Shown: positions 8,479 through 17,950 of the stretch, one piece after another
Layout of the letters: each line of letters begins with the position of its first letter
How positions within the stretch are numbered: position 1 is the stretch's first letter
NCBI GenBank assembly: GCA_016744995.1
Contig: JADGDG010000022.1
Span: 1-64,000, forward strand
DNA: 64,000 nt
Direction: 5' to 3'
Source: Gammaproteobacteria bacterium
GTDB taxonomy: Bacteria > Pseudomonadota > Gammaproteobacteria > GRL18
Notes under the pieces: model-generated
Told to the model about the DNA's origin: nothing
Seen by the model: only the letters and a program-made list of their open reading frames with translations
Databases searched by the model: none
Program-made: the position numbers and the translations under genes

Positions 8479-10487
8479 AAATTATTTATACCGATATCCT
8501 GGTAATTGGTGGTGGTCTTGCAGGTTTGCGTACCGCAACAGGGGTTAAGTCTCGGGGTCATGATGTTATTGTACTCAGTCTGGTGCCGCCTAAACGTTCT
8601 CATTCAGCTGCAGCTCAGGGTGGTATGCAGGCCAGTCTGGCTAACTCTTTTATGGGCCAGGGAGACAATGAAGATATCCACTTTGAAGATACCATAAAAG
8701 GCAGCGACTGGGGAGCTGACCAGAAAGTGGTGCGTATGTTTGTTAATACCGCACCTAAGGCGATTCGTGAGCTGACTCACTGGGGAGTTCCCTGGAGTCG
8801 GGTGAAACAGGGTGATCATCAGGCGATTATTAATACCAAAAAAGTAACCATAACCGAGCAGGATAATGCTCATGGTCTGATTACCGCTCGTGATTTTGGC
8901 GGGACAAAAAAGTGGCGCACCTGTTACACCTCTGATGGTACCGGGCATAGTATGCTTTATGCCATGGACAATAAGGCACATGAACAAAAAATTGATGTGC
9001 GTGAACGCATGGAAGCTGTGGCATTAATCCATGAAAATAAGCGCTGTTATGGTGCGATTGTGCGCAATCTGATGACTGGTGAACTCAGTGCTTTTGTAGC
9101 CAAAGCAACAACAATTGCCACTGGTGGTTATGGTCGTATTTATAGTGTCTCTACCAATGCAGTTATTTGTGAAGGCATGGGACAGGCCATTGCACTTGAA
9201 ACCGGTATTGCCACTCTGGGCAATATGGAAGCCATTCAGTTTCACCCTACTGCAATTGTTCCTGTGGGTATTTTAACCACTGAAGGCTGTCGTGGTGATG
9301 GCGGAGTGTTGAGAGATGTGGACGGTTATCGTTTTATGCCGGATTATGAACCTCAGAAAAAAGATCTGGCTTCGCGTGATGTGGTGTCCAGACGTATGAT
9401 AGAGCATTTACGCAAGGGTAAAGGTGTGAGCTCTCGCTATGGCGATCATCTGTGGTTGGATATAACCCTTCTGGGACGCAAACACATTGAGAAAAACCTG
9501 CGTGAAGTCAAAGAAATCTGTGAGAGTTTTCTAGGCATTGACCCAGCAAAAGAATGGATCCCTGTGCGTCCGACCCAGCATTATTCCATGGGTGGTATTC
9601 GCACTAATTACACTGGAGAATCTCAGACGCTGAAAGGACTTTATGCCTGTGGTGAAGCCGCCTGCTGGGATATACATGGTTTTAATCGACTCGGAGGAAA
9701 TTCAGTCAGTGAGACGGTGGTTTCCGGTATGCTGGCCGCAGAATATATTGCTGATTTCTGTGATAAAGCAGAGAGTTCCGTGGATGTAAACAGTAATACT
9801 ATTGGCTCATTTCTTCAGCAGGAAAAAGATAAAATTGAGTTTTTACTTAATAATGAGAATGGTGAAGATGCTTATGAACTGCGTCAGTCTATGGAGCAGA
9901 TCATGATGGATAAGGTTGGTATTTTTCGTAATGGTACGGAGCTTGAACATGCCGTCAATGAGCTCAAAGCACTTCTTCTACGAAGTAACAATATTGAAGT
10001 AAAGCGCTCAAAATCCCGGGCGGCTAATCCGGCTTTGGTGAATGCTTATCGTACTCAACGTATGCTCAAAATTGCTTTAACCGCAGCCTATGGTGCATTG
10101 CTTCGAACTGAAAGTCGCGGCGCACATTCCAGAGAGGATTATCCTGAACGTAATGATGAGGAATGGCTTAAACGGACGATTATGAGCTGGCCTGATCCTG
10201 ACTCTGATGTACCTGTCGTCAGCTATGAGCAACTGGACATTAAGTCAATGGAGCTACCTCCCGGTTTCAGGGGATATGGTAAGGATATGACCATCCAGCA
10301 TCCTGATAGTGAAATACGCCGGGAAGAAATTAAAAAGTGTTTAAGCAATGCCAGGGAACAGGGCATGGATCGATTTAAAGTTCAGGCTGAGTTAATGGCC
10401 TATGAAGACTTATTGCCAGAGAAATATCGTGGCAAGAATGAACGGCTGGTTGAACCACTGGCCACTCGTCCTTCCAGGAAAAGCTAA
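8475..10487 (+). CDS. frdA: Fumarate reductase flavoprotein subunit
   Basis: A 670-residue flavoprotein that interconverts fumarate and succinate. The FAD-binding GGGLAG is at 12-17 and His43 in [10 protein letters not shown] is the residue that carries covalent FAD in Wolinella FrdA. The capping-domain and active-site segments 'QFHPTAIVP', 'TEGCRGDGG', '[10 protein letters not shown]', '[11 protein letters not shown]' and '[12 protein letters not shown]' are all intact. Length and the order CAB match Wolinella FrdCAB rather than E. coli FrdABCD or SdhCDAB. Direction (reduction or oxidation) cannot be told from sequence. The start lies in the frdC stop codon and AGAGG precedes it. Confidence 0.96.
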   Translation: MKIIYTDILVIGGGLAGLRTATGVKSRGHDVIVLSLVPPKRSHSAAAQGGMQASLANSFMGQGDNEDIHFEDTIKGSDWGADQKVVRMFVNTAPKAIRELTHWGVPWSRVKQGDHQAIINTKKVTITEQDNAHGLITARDFGGTKKWRTCYTSDGTGHSMLYAMDNKAHEQKIDVRERMEAVALIHENKRCYGAIVRNLMTGELSAFVAKATTIATGGYGRIYSVSTNAVICEGMGQAIALETGIATLGNMEAIQFHPTAIVPVGILTTEGCRGDGGVLRDVDGYRFMPDYEPQKKDLASRDVVSRRMIEHLRKGKGVSSRYGDHLWLDITLLGRKHIEKNLREVKEICESFLGIDPAKEWIPVRPTQHYSMGGIRTNYTGESQTLKGLYACGEAACWDIHGFNRLGGNSVSETVVSGMLAAEYIADFCDKAESSVDVNSNTIGSFLQQEKDKIEFLLNNENGEDAYELRQSMEQIMMDKVGIFRNGTELEHAVNELKALLLRSNNIEVKRSKSRAANPALVNAYRTQRMLKIALTAAYGALLRTESRGAHSREDYPERNDEEWLKRTIMSWPDPDSDVPVVSYEQLDIKSMELPPGFRGYGKDMTIQHPDSEIRREEIKKCLSNAREQGMDRFKVQAELMAYEDLLPEKYRGKNERLVEPLATRPSRKS

Positions 10488-10490
10488 AGT

Positions 10491-11249
10491 ATGAAAATTG
10501 AAACAAACCGCCGCCTTAAGATCAGTATCTTACGTTTTGATCCACATGTTAAAGGCGATAAACCTCGTATGGAAACCTACGAAATTGAAGAAGCGCCCGG
10601 CATGACGCTGTTTATTGCACTCAATGATATTCGCCAGCATCATGATGCCTCATTAAAATTTGATTTTGTCTGCCGTGCCGGGATCTGCGGTAGTTGTGCA
10701 ATGATCATTAATGGCAAGCCTGATCTGGCCTGCCGGACTCTGACCAAAAAACTTCCTGGTGAAATCACTCTGGCTCCCCTGCCGGTATTTGAATTAATCG
10801 GTGACTTATCAGTATTTACCGGCAACTGGATGCGTGGCCTCAATGAACGTCTTGAGGCCTGGATACATGAGGAAGAGAGTGAATTTAATTTTAACCTTCT
10901 CGAAGAACCTATGGAACCGGAACTGGCGGATGAAATTTATGAACTGGATCGTTGTATTGAGTGCGGTTGTTGTGTCGCAGGTTGCGGCACCATTCAAATG
11001 CGGGAAGAGTTTGTCGGTGCAGTGGGTTTAAATAAAATTGCACGCTATCAGCTAGACCCAAGGGATAAACGCAGCGATAAGGATTATTATGATTTGATTG
11101 GTGATGAAGACGGCGTGTTCGGCTGTATGACACTGCTCGGTTGTGAAGATGTCTGCCCGAAAAATCTGCCGCTGCAGTCTAAAATTGCTTATCTGCGGCG
11201 TAAAATGTTAACTATTGGAATGAAAGATAAATCAGGATGTGGATGTTAG
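10491..11249 (+). CDS. frdB: Fumarate reductase iron-sulfur subunit
   Basis: A 252-residue protein that carries electrons from the b hemes to FAD. An N-terminal plant-ferredoxin-like domain holds the [2Fe-2S] ligands (CRAGICGSC...C at about 62-82). The C-terminal domain has CIECGCC and CMTLLGCEDVCP, supplying the [4Fe-4S] and [3Fe-4S] ligands. The ending 'LPLQSKIAYLRRKM' matches Wolinella FrdB closely. It starts 3 bases after frdA. Its 3' end meets a convergent 47-codon ORF, overlapping by about 4 bases. Confidence 0.96.
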   Translation: MKIETNRRLKISILRFDPHVKGDKPRMETYEIEEAPGMTLFIALNDIRQHHDASLKFDFVCRAGICGSCAMIINGKPDLACRTLTKKLPGEITLAPLPVFELIGDLSVFTGNWMRGLNERLEAWIHEEESEFNFNLLEEPMEPELADEIYELDRCIECGCCVAGCGTIQMREEFVGAVGLNKIARYQLDPRDKRSDKDYYDLIGDEDGVFGCMTLLGCEDVCPKNLPLQSKIAYLRRKMLTIGMKDKSGCGC

Positions 11250-11389
11250 GTTCTATTCCAGCTCATATCAGCACCTGAATTTATTCCTGGATTATTCTGA
11301 TCATTAAAATCTAAAAGCGTTGCATTGGCATTGACAGTAAACCACACGCTAATACAAACTGATATGAGTATAAAAAAAGCTTTTTTCAT
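11246..11389 (-). CDS. Short exported peptide, probably a truncated secreted protein
   Basis: A 47-codon frame with a textbook signal peptide: MKKAFF, a hydrophobic core, then a NANA cleavage region at about residue 23. Only about 24 mature residues follow ('TLLDFNDQNNPGINS...'). That mature start looks like the beginning of a larger secreted (PEP-CTERM-like) protein, so this may be a remnant cut off where it meets frdB. GGTGGA lies upstream of the ATG. It converges on frdB and overlaps its stop. Confidence 0.45.
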   Translation of the reverse strand: MKKAFFILISVCISVWFTVNANATLLDFNDQNNPGINSGADMSWNRT

Positions 11390-11580
11390 AAAATCCACCA
11401 CTCCAATAAAATAAATACTTGCAATATAATGATATTATTAATTTACTACATTAAGCATATAGTATGCCTGACAAGAAAAATTCTTTATTTATCAACACTA
11501 TAAACAAATAATATTTATGAATTTATTAGTTCGAATTTAGAGGTGTAAAATAATTCGACACTTATGGATTAACTATAAGG

Positions 11581-11751
11581 AAGTACTTGCAAGATTTAAA
11601 AAATGGCTGTTTTTTGCTTCTTGTTTTTTCAAAAAGAGGGACTTGAGGGAGGCGATAGTTTTAATTATCAAGAGCTTATAAGCAAAAGAAGCAACCCCCT
11701 CAGTCCCCCTTCTAAAGAAGGGGGAAGTTGAGAGCAATTTTGCAAGTACCT
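11581..11751. mobile_element. MITE-like element with 10-bp terminal inverted repeats
   Basis: Perfect inverted repeats GTACTTGCAA (11583-11592) and TTGCAAGTAC (11740-11749) bound about 167 bases with no open frame. Inside is the palindrome CCCCCTTCTAAAGAAGGGGG (11705-11724), part of a repeat family seen elsewhere in the window. It sits in the 440-base gap between the short exported ORF (ends 11389) and the GspE-like gene. A related end, ACTTGCAAAAGCAATTTTT, occurs alone near 35610. No clear target-site duplication was found. Confidence 0.45.
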
Positions 11752-11829
11752 CGTTAGTGCAATGCTTTTCCCTTACTTAGTGTGTAAATTTTTTAGACAT
11801 TAGATAACTATGAAGTGTTTAGGGAGTGT

Positions 11830-13611
11830 TTAGGCGACTGGTGCGGGAGAGACTCTCAGCACTTCTTCAACGGTGGTGATGCCTTTGGCAATTTTTTGAG
11901 CACCACTCAGACGCAAGGGTTTATAACCATCTTTCATTGCTTGTCTGCGCAATTGTTCCATGTCTGCATCCTGACTGAGCAGGTGTTTGAATTCCTGGCT
12001 CAGGGGCAACATTTCAAATAAGCCGATGCGCCCCATATAACCGGTGTTACGGCATTCGAGACAGCCAACAGGCTGATAAATTTTTTGGGGCAGAGTACTT
12101 TTCCAGGGTTTAACCATATCATTCCAGACATCTTCATCAATACTGCTTTCCTGTTTGCAATGAGGACAAAGAGTTCTTACCAGACGTTGTGCCATAATAC
12201 CGATTATGGTGGAATGGATAAGATAAGGCGGTACACCAATGTCCTGCAGTCGGATCAGTGCAGAAAGTGTGTCATTGGTATGCAGGGTTGATAGAACCAG
12301 ATGACCGGTTAAGGATGCCTGAATGGCCATTTCTGCCGTTTCTTTGTCTCTGATCTCACCAATCATTATGATGTCTGGATCCTGACGCATTAAAGTTTTG
12401 ATACCCTGGGCAAAATCCAGATCCAGTTTTTGCTGAACCTGCATTTGATTAAACATAGGCTCAATCATTTCAATAGGATCTTCTACGGTACAAACATTGA
12501 CTTCGGGTTTGGCCAGCTGGCGCAATGTGGTATAGAGTGTGCTGGTTTTACCGGAGCCGGTGGGTCCGGTAACCAGTATGATACCATTTGGCTGTTTGAT
12601 CATATCCTGCCAGACTTTATGCTCAAGCTTACCAAAACCCAGTGATTCGAATCCCCGTTGTAATACCTGCGGGTCAAAAATTCGCATCACCAGCTTTTCA
12701 CCAAAAGCGGTGGGCATGGTGGATAATCGAAGTTCTATTTCCAGACCAGCAGGTGTTTTAGTTTTAATACGGCCATCCTGGGGACGACGTTTTTCGGAAA
12801 CATCCATACGCCCCAGAATTTTTATTCTACTGGATACGGCATTCATAACTGCGGCAGGAATTTCATACACCTGCTGCATAATACCATCAATGCGAAACCG
12901 GACATTGGCCTGTTCTCTTCGAGGTTCCAGATGAATATCACTGGCTCGCTGTTCAAAGGCATATTGCAATAACCAGTCAACAATACGCACAATATGATTG
13001 TTGTCAGCATCCAGATTACCTTCCCGGCCCATTTCAATGAGTTGTTCAAGATTTTGAATACCGGATGTTTCATCTTCTGACTGGTATTTAGCTTGTGTGA
13101 CGGATTTGGAAACACTATAAAATTCAATCAGAAAATGAGTCAGGTCATCAGGTTTAGCCAGTACTAATTTGATTTTTTTGCCTGAAATGCGTTCAATTTC
13201 TGCTTGCCATTCAAGTTGAAATGGTTGTGCGGTAGCAACATAAACACTATCCTGAGTCACTTCAACGGGAAGAATATTAAAGTTTTTGGCGTATGAAAAG
13301 GACATCAGTGAAGTCACACTATGAACATCTATCACCAGGGGATCAATTCTTTTGGTTTTGATGCCCGTTTTATCAGATAACCAGTTGACCAATTCCTCCA
13401 TGGTTATCAATTGATCCGGGCGGGAGTGATTTTTCCAGCCCCGTTCCGTGATCACTAAAAACGGATGTTGTTTAGAATATTGATTGTTTCGGTCTAAAGC
13501 TCTGAGCACCTGAGCATTTTCTTTTGAAACCAGACCATCAGTGATCAGTTGCTCCAGAACCTTATAGAGTTCCAGTTTGCCGTCTGGCTGAGAAAGTTGT
13601 GTACTATGCAT
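11830..13611 (-). CDS. GspE/PilB-family secretion or pilus assembly ATPase
   Basis: A 593-residue hexameric ATPase of the type II secretion / type IV pilus family. The N-terminal GspE-N (MshEN-like) region covers about 10-165. The core has Walker A GPTGSGKT at 349-356, an Asp-box MIGEIRDKETAEMA, a His box LSTLHTND, and the zinc tetracysteine CPHC (482/485) and CLEC (517/520). It stands alone, with no pilin, PilC/GspF or prepilin peptidase gene in the window, so whether it serves pili, MSHA-type pili or secretion cannot be decided. Confidence 0.92.
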   Translation of the reverse strand: MHSTQLSQPDGKLELYKVLEQLITDGLVSKENAQVLRALDRNNQYSKQHPFLVITERGWKNHSRPDQLITMEELVNWLSDKTGIKTKRIDPLVIDVHSVTSLMSFSYAKNFNILPVEVTQDSVYVATAQPFQLEWQAEIERISGKKIKLVLAKPDDLTHFLIEFYSVSKSVTQAKYQSEDETSGIQNLEQLIEMGREGNLDADNNHIVRIVDWLLQYAFEQRASDIHLEPRREQANVRFRIDGIMQQVYEIPAAVMNAVSSRIKILGRMDVSEKRRPQDGRIKTKTPAGLEIELRLSTMPTAFGEKLVMRIFDPQVLQRGFESLGFGKLEHKVWQDMIKQPNGIILVTGPTGSGKTSTLYTTLRQLAKPEVNVCTVEDPIEMIEPMFNQMQVQQKLDLDFAQGIKTLMRQDPDIIMIGEIRDKETAEMAIQASLTGHLVLSTLHTNDTLSALIRLQDIGVPPYLIHSTIIGIMAQRLVRTLCPHCKQESSIDEDVWNDMVKPWKSTLPQKIYQPVGCLECRNTGYMGRIGLFEMLPLSQEFKHLLSQDADMEQLRRQAMKDGYKPLRLSGAQKIAKGITTVEEVLRVSPAPVA

Positions 13612-13684
13612 TCCTGGACAGGCTCCTGAGTCATAATATGCTACAATATCGTATCAGTCACACACCAGGATGACCCCCAGAGAT

Positions 13685-14242
13685 ATGCCTAAACTCGTTC
13701 TTTTTAATAAACCCTATAATGTCTTATGCCAGTTTACTGACAGAGACGAAGCTCATGCATCCACAAGGGAAAATTTATCGGATTATTTATCAATTGATAA
13801 AGTATATCCTGCTGGTCGACTGGATCGTGATAGTGAAGGCTTGTTATTATTAACCGATTCAGGCACCTTGCAGCATCAGATCGCGCACCCTAAGCATAGC
13901 AAAGAAAAGTCTTATTGGGTACAGGTGGACGGAGCAATTGATGAGCAGGCAATCACACAATTAAGAAAAGGCATTAAACTCAAAGATGGTCTGACCCGCC
14001 CGGCTAAAGTGAGAAAAATTTCTCAGCCTGAACTTTGGCCCAGAATACCAGCAGTACGTTTTCGCAAAGAAATCCCGACTTCCTGGCTGGAGTTAACAAT
14101 TTCTGAAGGCAAAAATCGTCAGGTCAGACGTATGACGGCGGCGGCAGGGTTTCCTACACTGCGGTTGATCCGACATCGTATTGGACAGTGGCGATTGGGG
14201 GAGTTGCAGCCGGGCGAGCATTTAGTATTAAATGTTAGTTGA
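13685..14242 (+). CDS. rluE: 23S rRNA pseudouridine synthase RluE
   Basis: A 185-residue RsuA/RluE-type pseudouridine synthase without an S4 domain, predicted to modify U2457 of 23S rRNA. It has the catalytic-Asp motif PAGRLDRDSEGLLLLTDSG and the downstream 'EGKNRQVRRMTAAAGFPTLRLIR'-type segment. The frame is open from 13670, but family members begin at MPKLVLFNKPYN, so ATG 13685 is chosen. It is divergent from the GspE-like ATPase. Confidence 0.93.
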   Translation: MPKLVLFNKPYNVLCQFTDRDEAHASTRENLSDYLSIDKVYPAGRLDRDSEGLLLLTDSGTLQHQIAHPKHSKEKSYWVQVDGAIDEQAITQLRKGIKLKDGLTRPAKVRKISQPELWPRIPAVRFRKEIPTSWLELTISEGKNRQVRRMTAAAGFPTLRLIRHRIGQWRLGELQPGEHLVLNVS

Positions 14243-14313
14243 ATATTGCCAGGGCATTGACTCCAGCCCTTACTTAATCCCCTTCTTAAGAAGAAAATAA
14301 AACAATAAATTAT

Positions 14314-14934
14314 ATGAAATCAGACAAAAAAACATTTTATTATTTACTGACACTTGTATTGCTGCTTTTTAGCAATATGATTAATGCAGACACTTTTGTC
14401 CGGGACGATATTATCACGTCACCTGATGTGACGCACTTTTCAATGTGCCATAACCAGGGCTGTAAAACGGTTGAACAACTTTCTTTGAGCAACACTGAAT
14501 GGCAAAAAATCCAGGCTCATTTTTTACCTGAAGCAGAGACGCCTGAAGCAGAGCGACTGCAGATTGCTGATGCCATTGCTGAATTTGAGCAAATTGTTGG
14601 TATTAAAACTGATACCACTCATGATAAAGCGGGATTATTTGAGTCCATGGGTTCTTATGGTCAATTAGACTGTATTGACGAATCAACTAATACCACAACT
14701 TACTTACTTATTCTGCACAAGCAGGGCTTGTTGAAATGGCATGAACCGATGGATCATGTGACTCGTGGTTTTTTTATTTTTGGCTGGCCTCATAGTTCCG
14801 GGGCCATGCGAGAAGTCCTTCCCTTAAACATGGGGGCTGAGTTTGCTGTTGATTCCTGGTTTGAAGATAATGGTGTACGTCCCCATATTATTTCATTATC
14901 ACTATGGCGTAACGGCTGGACCCCTGATGACTGA
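14314..14934 (+). CDS. Exported hypothetical protein upstream of mnmA
   Basis: A 206-residue protein with a signal peptide at about 1-25 (cleavage after NADT or INA). The mature part has two Cys near its start ('[15 protein letters not shown]') and one in '[18 protein letters not shown]', then an aromatic, His-containing region ('[20 protein letters not shown]') ending '[11 protein letters not shown]'. I know no function for it. Its stop overlaps the mnmA start by 8 bases, so the two are translationally coupled, which argues it is a real gene. Confidence 0.7.
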   Translation: MKSDKKTFYYLLTLVLLLFSNMINADTFVRDDIITSPDVTHFSMCHNQGCKTVEQLSLSNTEWQKIQAHFLPEAETPEAERLQIADAIAEFEQIVGIKTDTTHDKAGLFESMGSYGQLDCIDESTNTTTYLLILHKQGLLKWHEPMDHVTRGFFIFGWPHSSGAMREVLPLNMGAEFAVDSWFEDNGVRPHIISLSLWRNGWTPDD

Positions 14935-16087
14935 ATCAACTCACACAGTAACACAAAAAGAAGCTCACTCCAGACATATCGTTATTGGACTTTCCGGCGG
15001 TGTGGATTCTTCTGTGACCGCATTGCTATTGAAGCAGCAGGGACTGGATGTGTCCGCAATTTTCATGAAAAACTGGAATGAAGATGATGATGGATCTTAT
15101 TGCCCGGCAGAAGAAGATTTTGCAGATGCCCAAAGCATTGCCGCTGAGCTGAATATCCCCTTTCATGGCGTCAATTTTGCCCCTGAATACTGGGACAATG
15201 TTTTTGCTTATTTTTTATCTGAATATAAAGCAGGCCGAACTCCAAATCCTGACATTCTTTGTAATAAGGAAATCAAATTTAAGGTCTTTTTGGAATATGC
15301 TCTGGCTCAGGGTGCCGAGAAAATTGCCACGGGACATTATGCCCGGGTAAAAGAAGAGAACGGTGAGTTTTTCCTGCTCAAAGGCAAGGATAATAATAAG
15401 GATCAGAGTTATTTTCTTTATACTCTGGGCCAGTATCCCCTGTCAAAAACCTTATTCCCGGTGGGTGAGCTGGATAAGCCGGAGGTTCGCCATCTGGCAG
15501 AAAAATTTCATCTGGCCACCTGGGATAAAAAAGATTCAACCGGCATTTGTTTTATCGGGGAACGTGATTTTACAAAATTTCTCAGTCAGTATCTGCCTGC
15601 TAAACCGGGAGATATGGTGACCCCGGAGGGTGAGATCATTGGTCAGCATCAGGGGCTGATGTATCACACTCTGGGCCAACGTAAGGGGCTGGGTATTGGC
15701 GGGCGCAAGGGTGACTCTGGACTACCGTGGTTTACAGCAAAAAAAGATCTGCCGAAAAACCAATTGATTGTGGTTCAGGGCAAAGATCACCCTCTGCTCT
15801 ATAGCCAAACTCTGAATGCCTCAAATTTACATTGGGTGAGTGGCAAAGCACCACTTCCTCCGTTTCAGTGCCTGGCAAAAACACGTTATCGTCAACCCGA
15901 TCAGGCCTGCACTATTACATCAGTTACGACAAACAGCAAAAGCACAACCCAGAACGCAGAAAATACATCAAGTTGTGTGGTAGAATTCGACTCGCCTCAA
16001 TTTGCAGTCACCCCCGGACAATCCGTTGTCTTTTATCAGGGTGAAATATGCCTTGGCGGCGGCGTTATAGATTCGTGTAGTCAATGA
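14927..16087 (+). CDS. mnmA: tRNA-specific 2-thiouridylase MnmA
   Basis: A 386-residue enzyme that installs sulfur at C2 of U34 in tRNAs for Lys, Glu and Gln. The PP-loop GLSGGVDSS is near residue 18, followed by FMKNW. The catalytic Cys occurs in [12 protein letters not shown] and the persulfide-forming Cys in [17 protein letters not shown] and the DQSYFLY motif are present. ATG 14927 is chosen over the longer frame because it matches the family start and overlaps the upstream stop. A Ser/Thr/Asn-rich stretch near the C-terminus ('[16 protein letters not shown]') looks like an insertion between beta strands. Confidence 0.96.
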   Translation: MTESTHTVTQKEAHSRHIVIGLSGGVDSSVTALLLKQQGLDVSAIFMKNWNEDDDGSYCPAEEDFADAQSIAAELNIPFHGVNFAPEYWDNVFAYFLSEYKAGRTPNPDILCNKEIKFKVFLEYALAQGAEKIATGHYARVKEENGEFFLLKGKDNNKDQSYFLYTLGQYPLSKTLFPVGELDKPEVRHLAEKFHLATWDKKDSTGICFIGERDFTKFLSQYLPAKPGDMVTPEGEIIGQHQGLMYHTLGQRKGLGIGGRKGDSGLPWFTAKKDLPKNQLIVVQGKDHPLLYSQTLNASNLHWVSGKAPLPPFQCLAKTRYRQPDQACTITSVTTNSKSTTQNAENTSSCVVEFDSPQFAVTPGQSVVFYQGEICLGGGVIDSCSQ

Positions 16088-16092
16088 TCAGA

Positions 16093-16134
16093 ACTGAGAA
16101 ACCAGCATTGAGAAACCAGAATTGAGAAACTAAA
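16093..16134 (+). repeat. Three 14-bp tandem repeats abutting the hflD start
   Basis: Units ACTGAGAAACCAGC, ATTGAGAAACCAGA and ATTGAGAAACTAAA lie head to tail and end exactly at the GTG start codon of hflD. No ordinary Shine-Dalgarno is seen; each unit contributes a GAGAAA. Copy-number change would alter the mnmA-hflD spacing in 14-base steps. Confidence 0.6.
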
Positions 16135-16761
16135 GTGACCAGTAAACATTTAACACCCATGGAAGAACGCACCATTGCACTCGCAGGTATTTTTCAAAAC
16201 TGTAAGCAGATGCAGCAGCTTGCCCGTACCGGTAAGAGTGATCCTTATTATCTGGATATTGCAGTGAAAGCTATTTTAAATACTGCTCCTGAAAATACAC
16301 TGGATGTGTTTCAGGATATTGCCGGTATTCGAGAGGGTCTGCTGCTGATCCAGCAACAGCTCGGTGACTCGGATAAAAAAAGAGATACTGAGTTGACTCG
16401 TTATTCCATCAGTGTGCTTTTTTTAGCCAACAAACTGCTTAAAGATCAGTCAATGTTAGCAAAGCTCAGTGAAGGTATTGAAAAAGCCCGGGGCCAGGTA
16501 GATCACTTTGGTCTGAACCACGAAAATATTTATGCCAGTCTCGGTGGGCTTTACACTGATACGATCAGCCAATTAAAACCTCAAATTATGGTCTCAGGTG
16601 AACCTGAAATTTTAAATAACTCAGATAATGCCAATAAGATACGCAGTTTATTGCTCAGCAGTATTCGTGCAGCGGTCCTATGGCAGCAGCTGGGCGGCAG
16701 TCGTTGGCAGCTGCTTTTTAAACGCAAGAAGATTGTCAGTATTGCTAAAGCTCTGGTTTAA
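16135..16761 (+). CDS. hflD: HflD homologue (high-frequency-lysogenisation protein family)
   Basis: A 208-residue, mostly helical protein with the family start 'EERTIALAGIFQNCKQMQQLARTG' and the centre 'LTRYSISVLFLANKL'. In E. coli HflD is peripherally membrane-associated and modulates lambda CII; its housekeeping role is unclear. mnmA-hflD order is the common gammaproteobacterial arrangement, with purB often next; here purB is about 12 kb away. The start is GTG at 16135, directly after three tandem repeats; an ATG at 16159 is an alternative. Confidence 0.92.
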   Translation: MTSKHLTPMEERTIALAGIFQNCKQMQQLARTGKSDPYYLDIAVKAILNTAPENTLDVFQDIAGIREGLLLIQQQLGDSDKKRDTELTRYSISVLFLANKLLKDQSMLAKLSEGIEKARGQVDHFGLNHENIYASLGGLYTDTISQLKPQIMVSGEPEILNNSDNANKIRSLLLSSIRAAVLWQQLGGSRWQLLFKRKKIVSIAKALV

Positions 16762-16871
16762 GCTTTGTTTAAAAGAAAAACAGCTGAACTTTTAAGTTTG
16801 ATTCCGGTCTAAAATCATCTAATGAGCACCAACCGTACTCCAAGGGCACTTCCTGCGGGGCAAAAATTACT

Positions 16872-16914
16872 GTTTTAATCTCTCCCCTTATGTTAAGAAG
16901 GGAGAGGTTAAAAC
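16872..16914. repeat. Palindromic hairpin repeat between hflD and the MoxR operon
   Basis: GTTTTAATCTCTCCCCTT and AAGAAGGGAGAGGTTAAAAC form a long near-perfect inverted repeat around ATGTT. Its CTCCCCTT/AAGAAGGGAG core resembles the CCCCCTTCTT/AAGAAGGGGG family found near 11705, 26020 and (degenerate) 14270. It may also stop hflD transcripts. Confidence 0.6.
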
Positions 16915-16950
16915 AAAAAGAACAATTAAGAGAATTTTAAAAAATAAATC

Positions 16951-17937
16951 ATGAGTTTATATCAACAAATTACACATGCCAGAGATTGTTTAAGAAAAAA
17001 AATCATCGGCCAGGAAGCCATGGTTAATAAGTTATTTATTGCCCTTCTGGCAGATGGTCATCTTCTGGTTGAGGGTGCTCCTGGTTTGGCAAAAACCAGA
17101 GCCATTAAAGAACTTGGAGAGCTGATTGAAGCGGATTTCCATCGAGTTCAGTTTACCCCGGATCTGCTACCCGCTGATTTAACAGGAACTGAAATTTACA
17201 GACCTCAGGACGGCTCTTTTCATTTTCAAAAAGGCCCATTATTTCATAACCTTTTATTAGCTGATGAAATCAATCGTGCCCCGGCAAAAGTACAATCAGC
17301 CCTGCTCGAAGCCATGGCTGAAAAACAAATTACCGTCGGCAGAGAAACTTATCAATTGCCAAAACTCTTTATGGTTATGGCCACTCAGAATCCTATTGAA
17401 CAGGAAGGTACTTATCCCCTGCCTGAAGCTCAGCTGGATCGATTTCTGATGCATATCAGTATCGGTTATCCTGATCAAGATGCTGAAAAAGCTATTTTGG
17501 AACTTAATCGACAAGAAGCGCAGGATGAATTATTAAAAACATCGGAAGATGATATCGTTGTTCCTGATCTGCCGCTTATCACTCAGTCAGTTTTATTTGC
17601 CGCTCGTCATGAAATTCTCAATATTCATATGAGTCATGAGGTTGAAGAATACTTATTAACAATTATTCAGGCTACTCGCGATCCATCACCCTATGATCAA
17701 AATCTGCTTAAATGGATTAATTATGGTGTCAGTCCGAGAGCAACTATTGCTCTGGATCGTTGCGCCCGTGCCCATGCCTGGCTTGCCGGTAAAGATTATG
17801 TTGCTCCTTCCGATATACAGGCTGTGGTAGCCGATGTTTTTCGCCACCGTCTGCTGCTTTCATTTGAAGCGGAAGCCAATGGAATCGATACGGATTATTA
17901 TATCAATAAGTTACTCAGCTTTATTGCCGTACCCTGA
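16951..17937 (+). CDS. MoxR-family AAA+ ATPase
   Basis: A 328-residue MoxR ATPase with Walker A GAPGLAKT (42-49), Walker B LLLADEINRA, sensor ATQNPIEQEGTYPLPEAQLDRF and a C-terminal lid domain. MoxR proteins act as chaperone-like ATPases with VWA-domain partners. It is the first gene of a six-gene run (MoxR, DUF58, DUF4381, two VWA proteins, BatD) with gaps or overlaps of a few bases, so it probably powers assembly or maturation of an envelope complex with the VWA proteins. Confidence 0.94.
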   Translation: MSLYQQITHARDCLRKKIIGQEAMVNKLFIALLADGHLLVEGAPGLAKTRAIKELGELIEADFHRVQFTPDLLPADLTGTEIYRPQDGSFHFQKGPLFHNLLLADEINRAPAKVQSALLEAMAEKQITVGRETYQLPKLFMVMATQNPIEQEGTYPLPEAQLDRFLMHISIGYPDQDAEKAILELNRQEAQDELLKTSEDDIVVPDLPLITQSVLFAARHEILNIHMSHEVEEYLLTIIQATRDPSPYDQNLLKWINYGVSPRATIALDRCARAHAWLAGKDYVAPSDIQAVVADVFRHRLLLSFEAEANGIDTDYYINKLLSFIAVP

Positions 17938-17950
17938 GCTATAGATCATT

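Noticed and set aside
12630-12660. GATTCGAATCCCCG, resembling a tRNA T-arm
   Set aside because: It lies inside the coding sequence of the GspE-like ATPase and no cloverleaf can be drawn around it.
12539-12934. 131-codon ORF antisense to the GspE-like gene
   Set aside because: Antisense shadow of a well-supported ATPase with conserved motifs.
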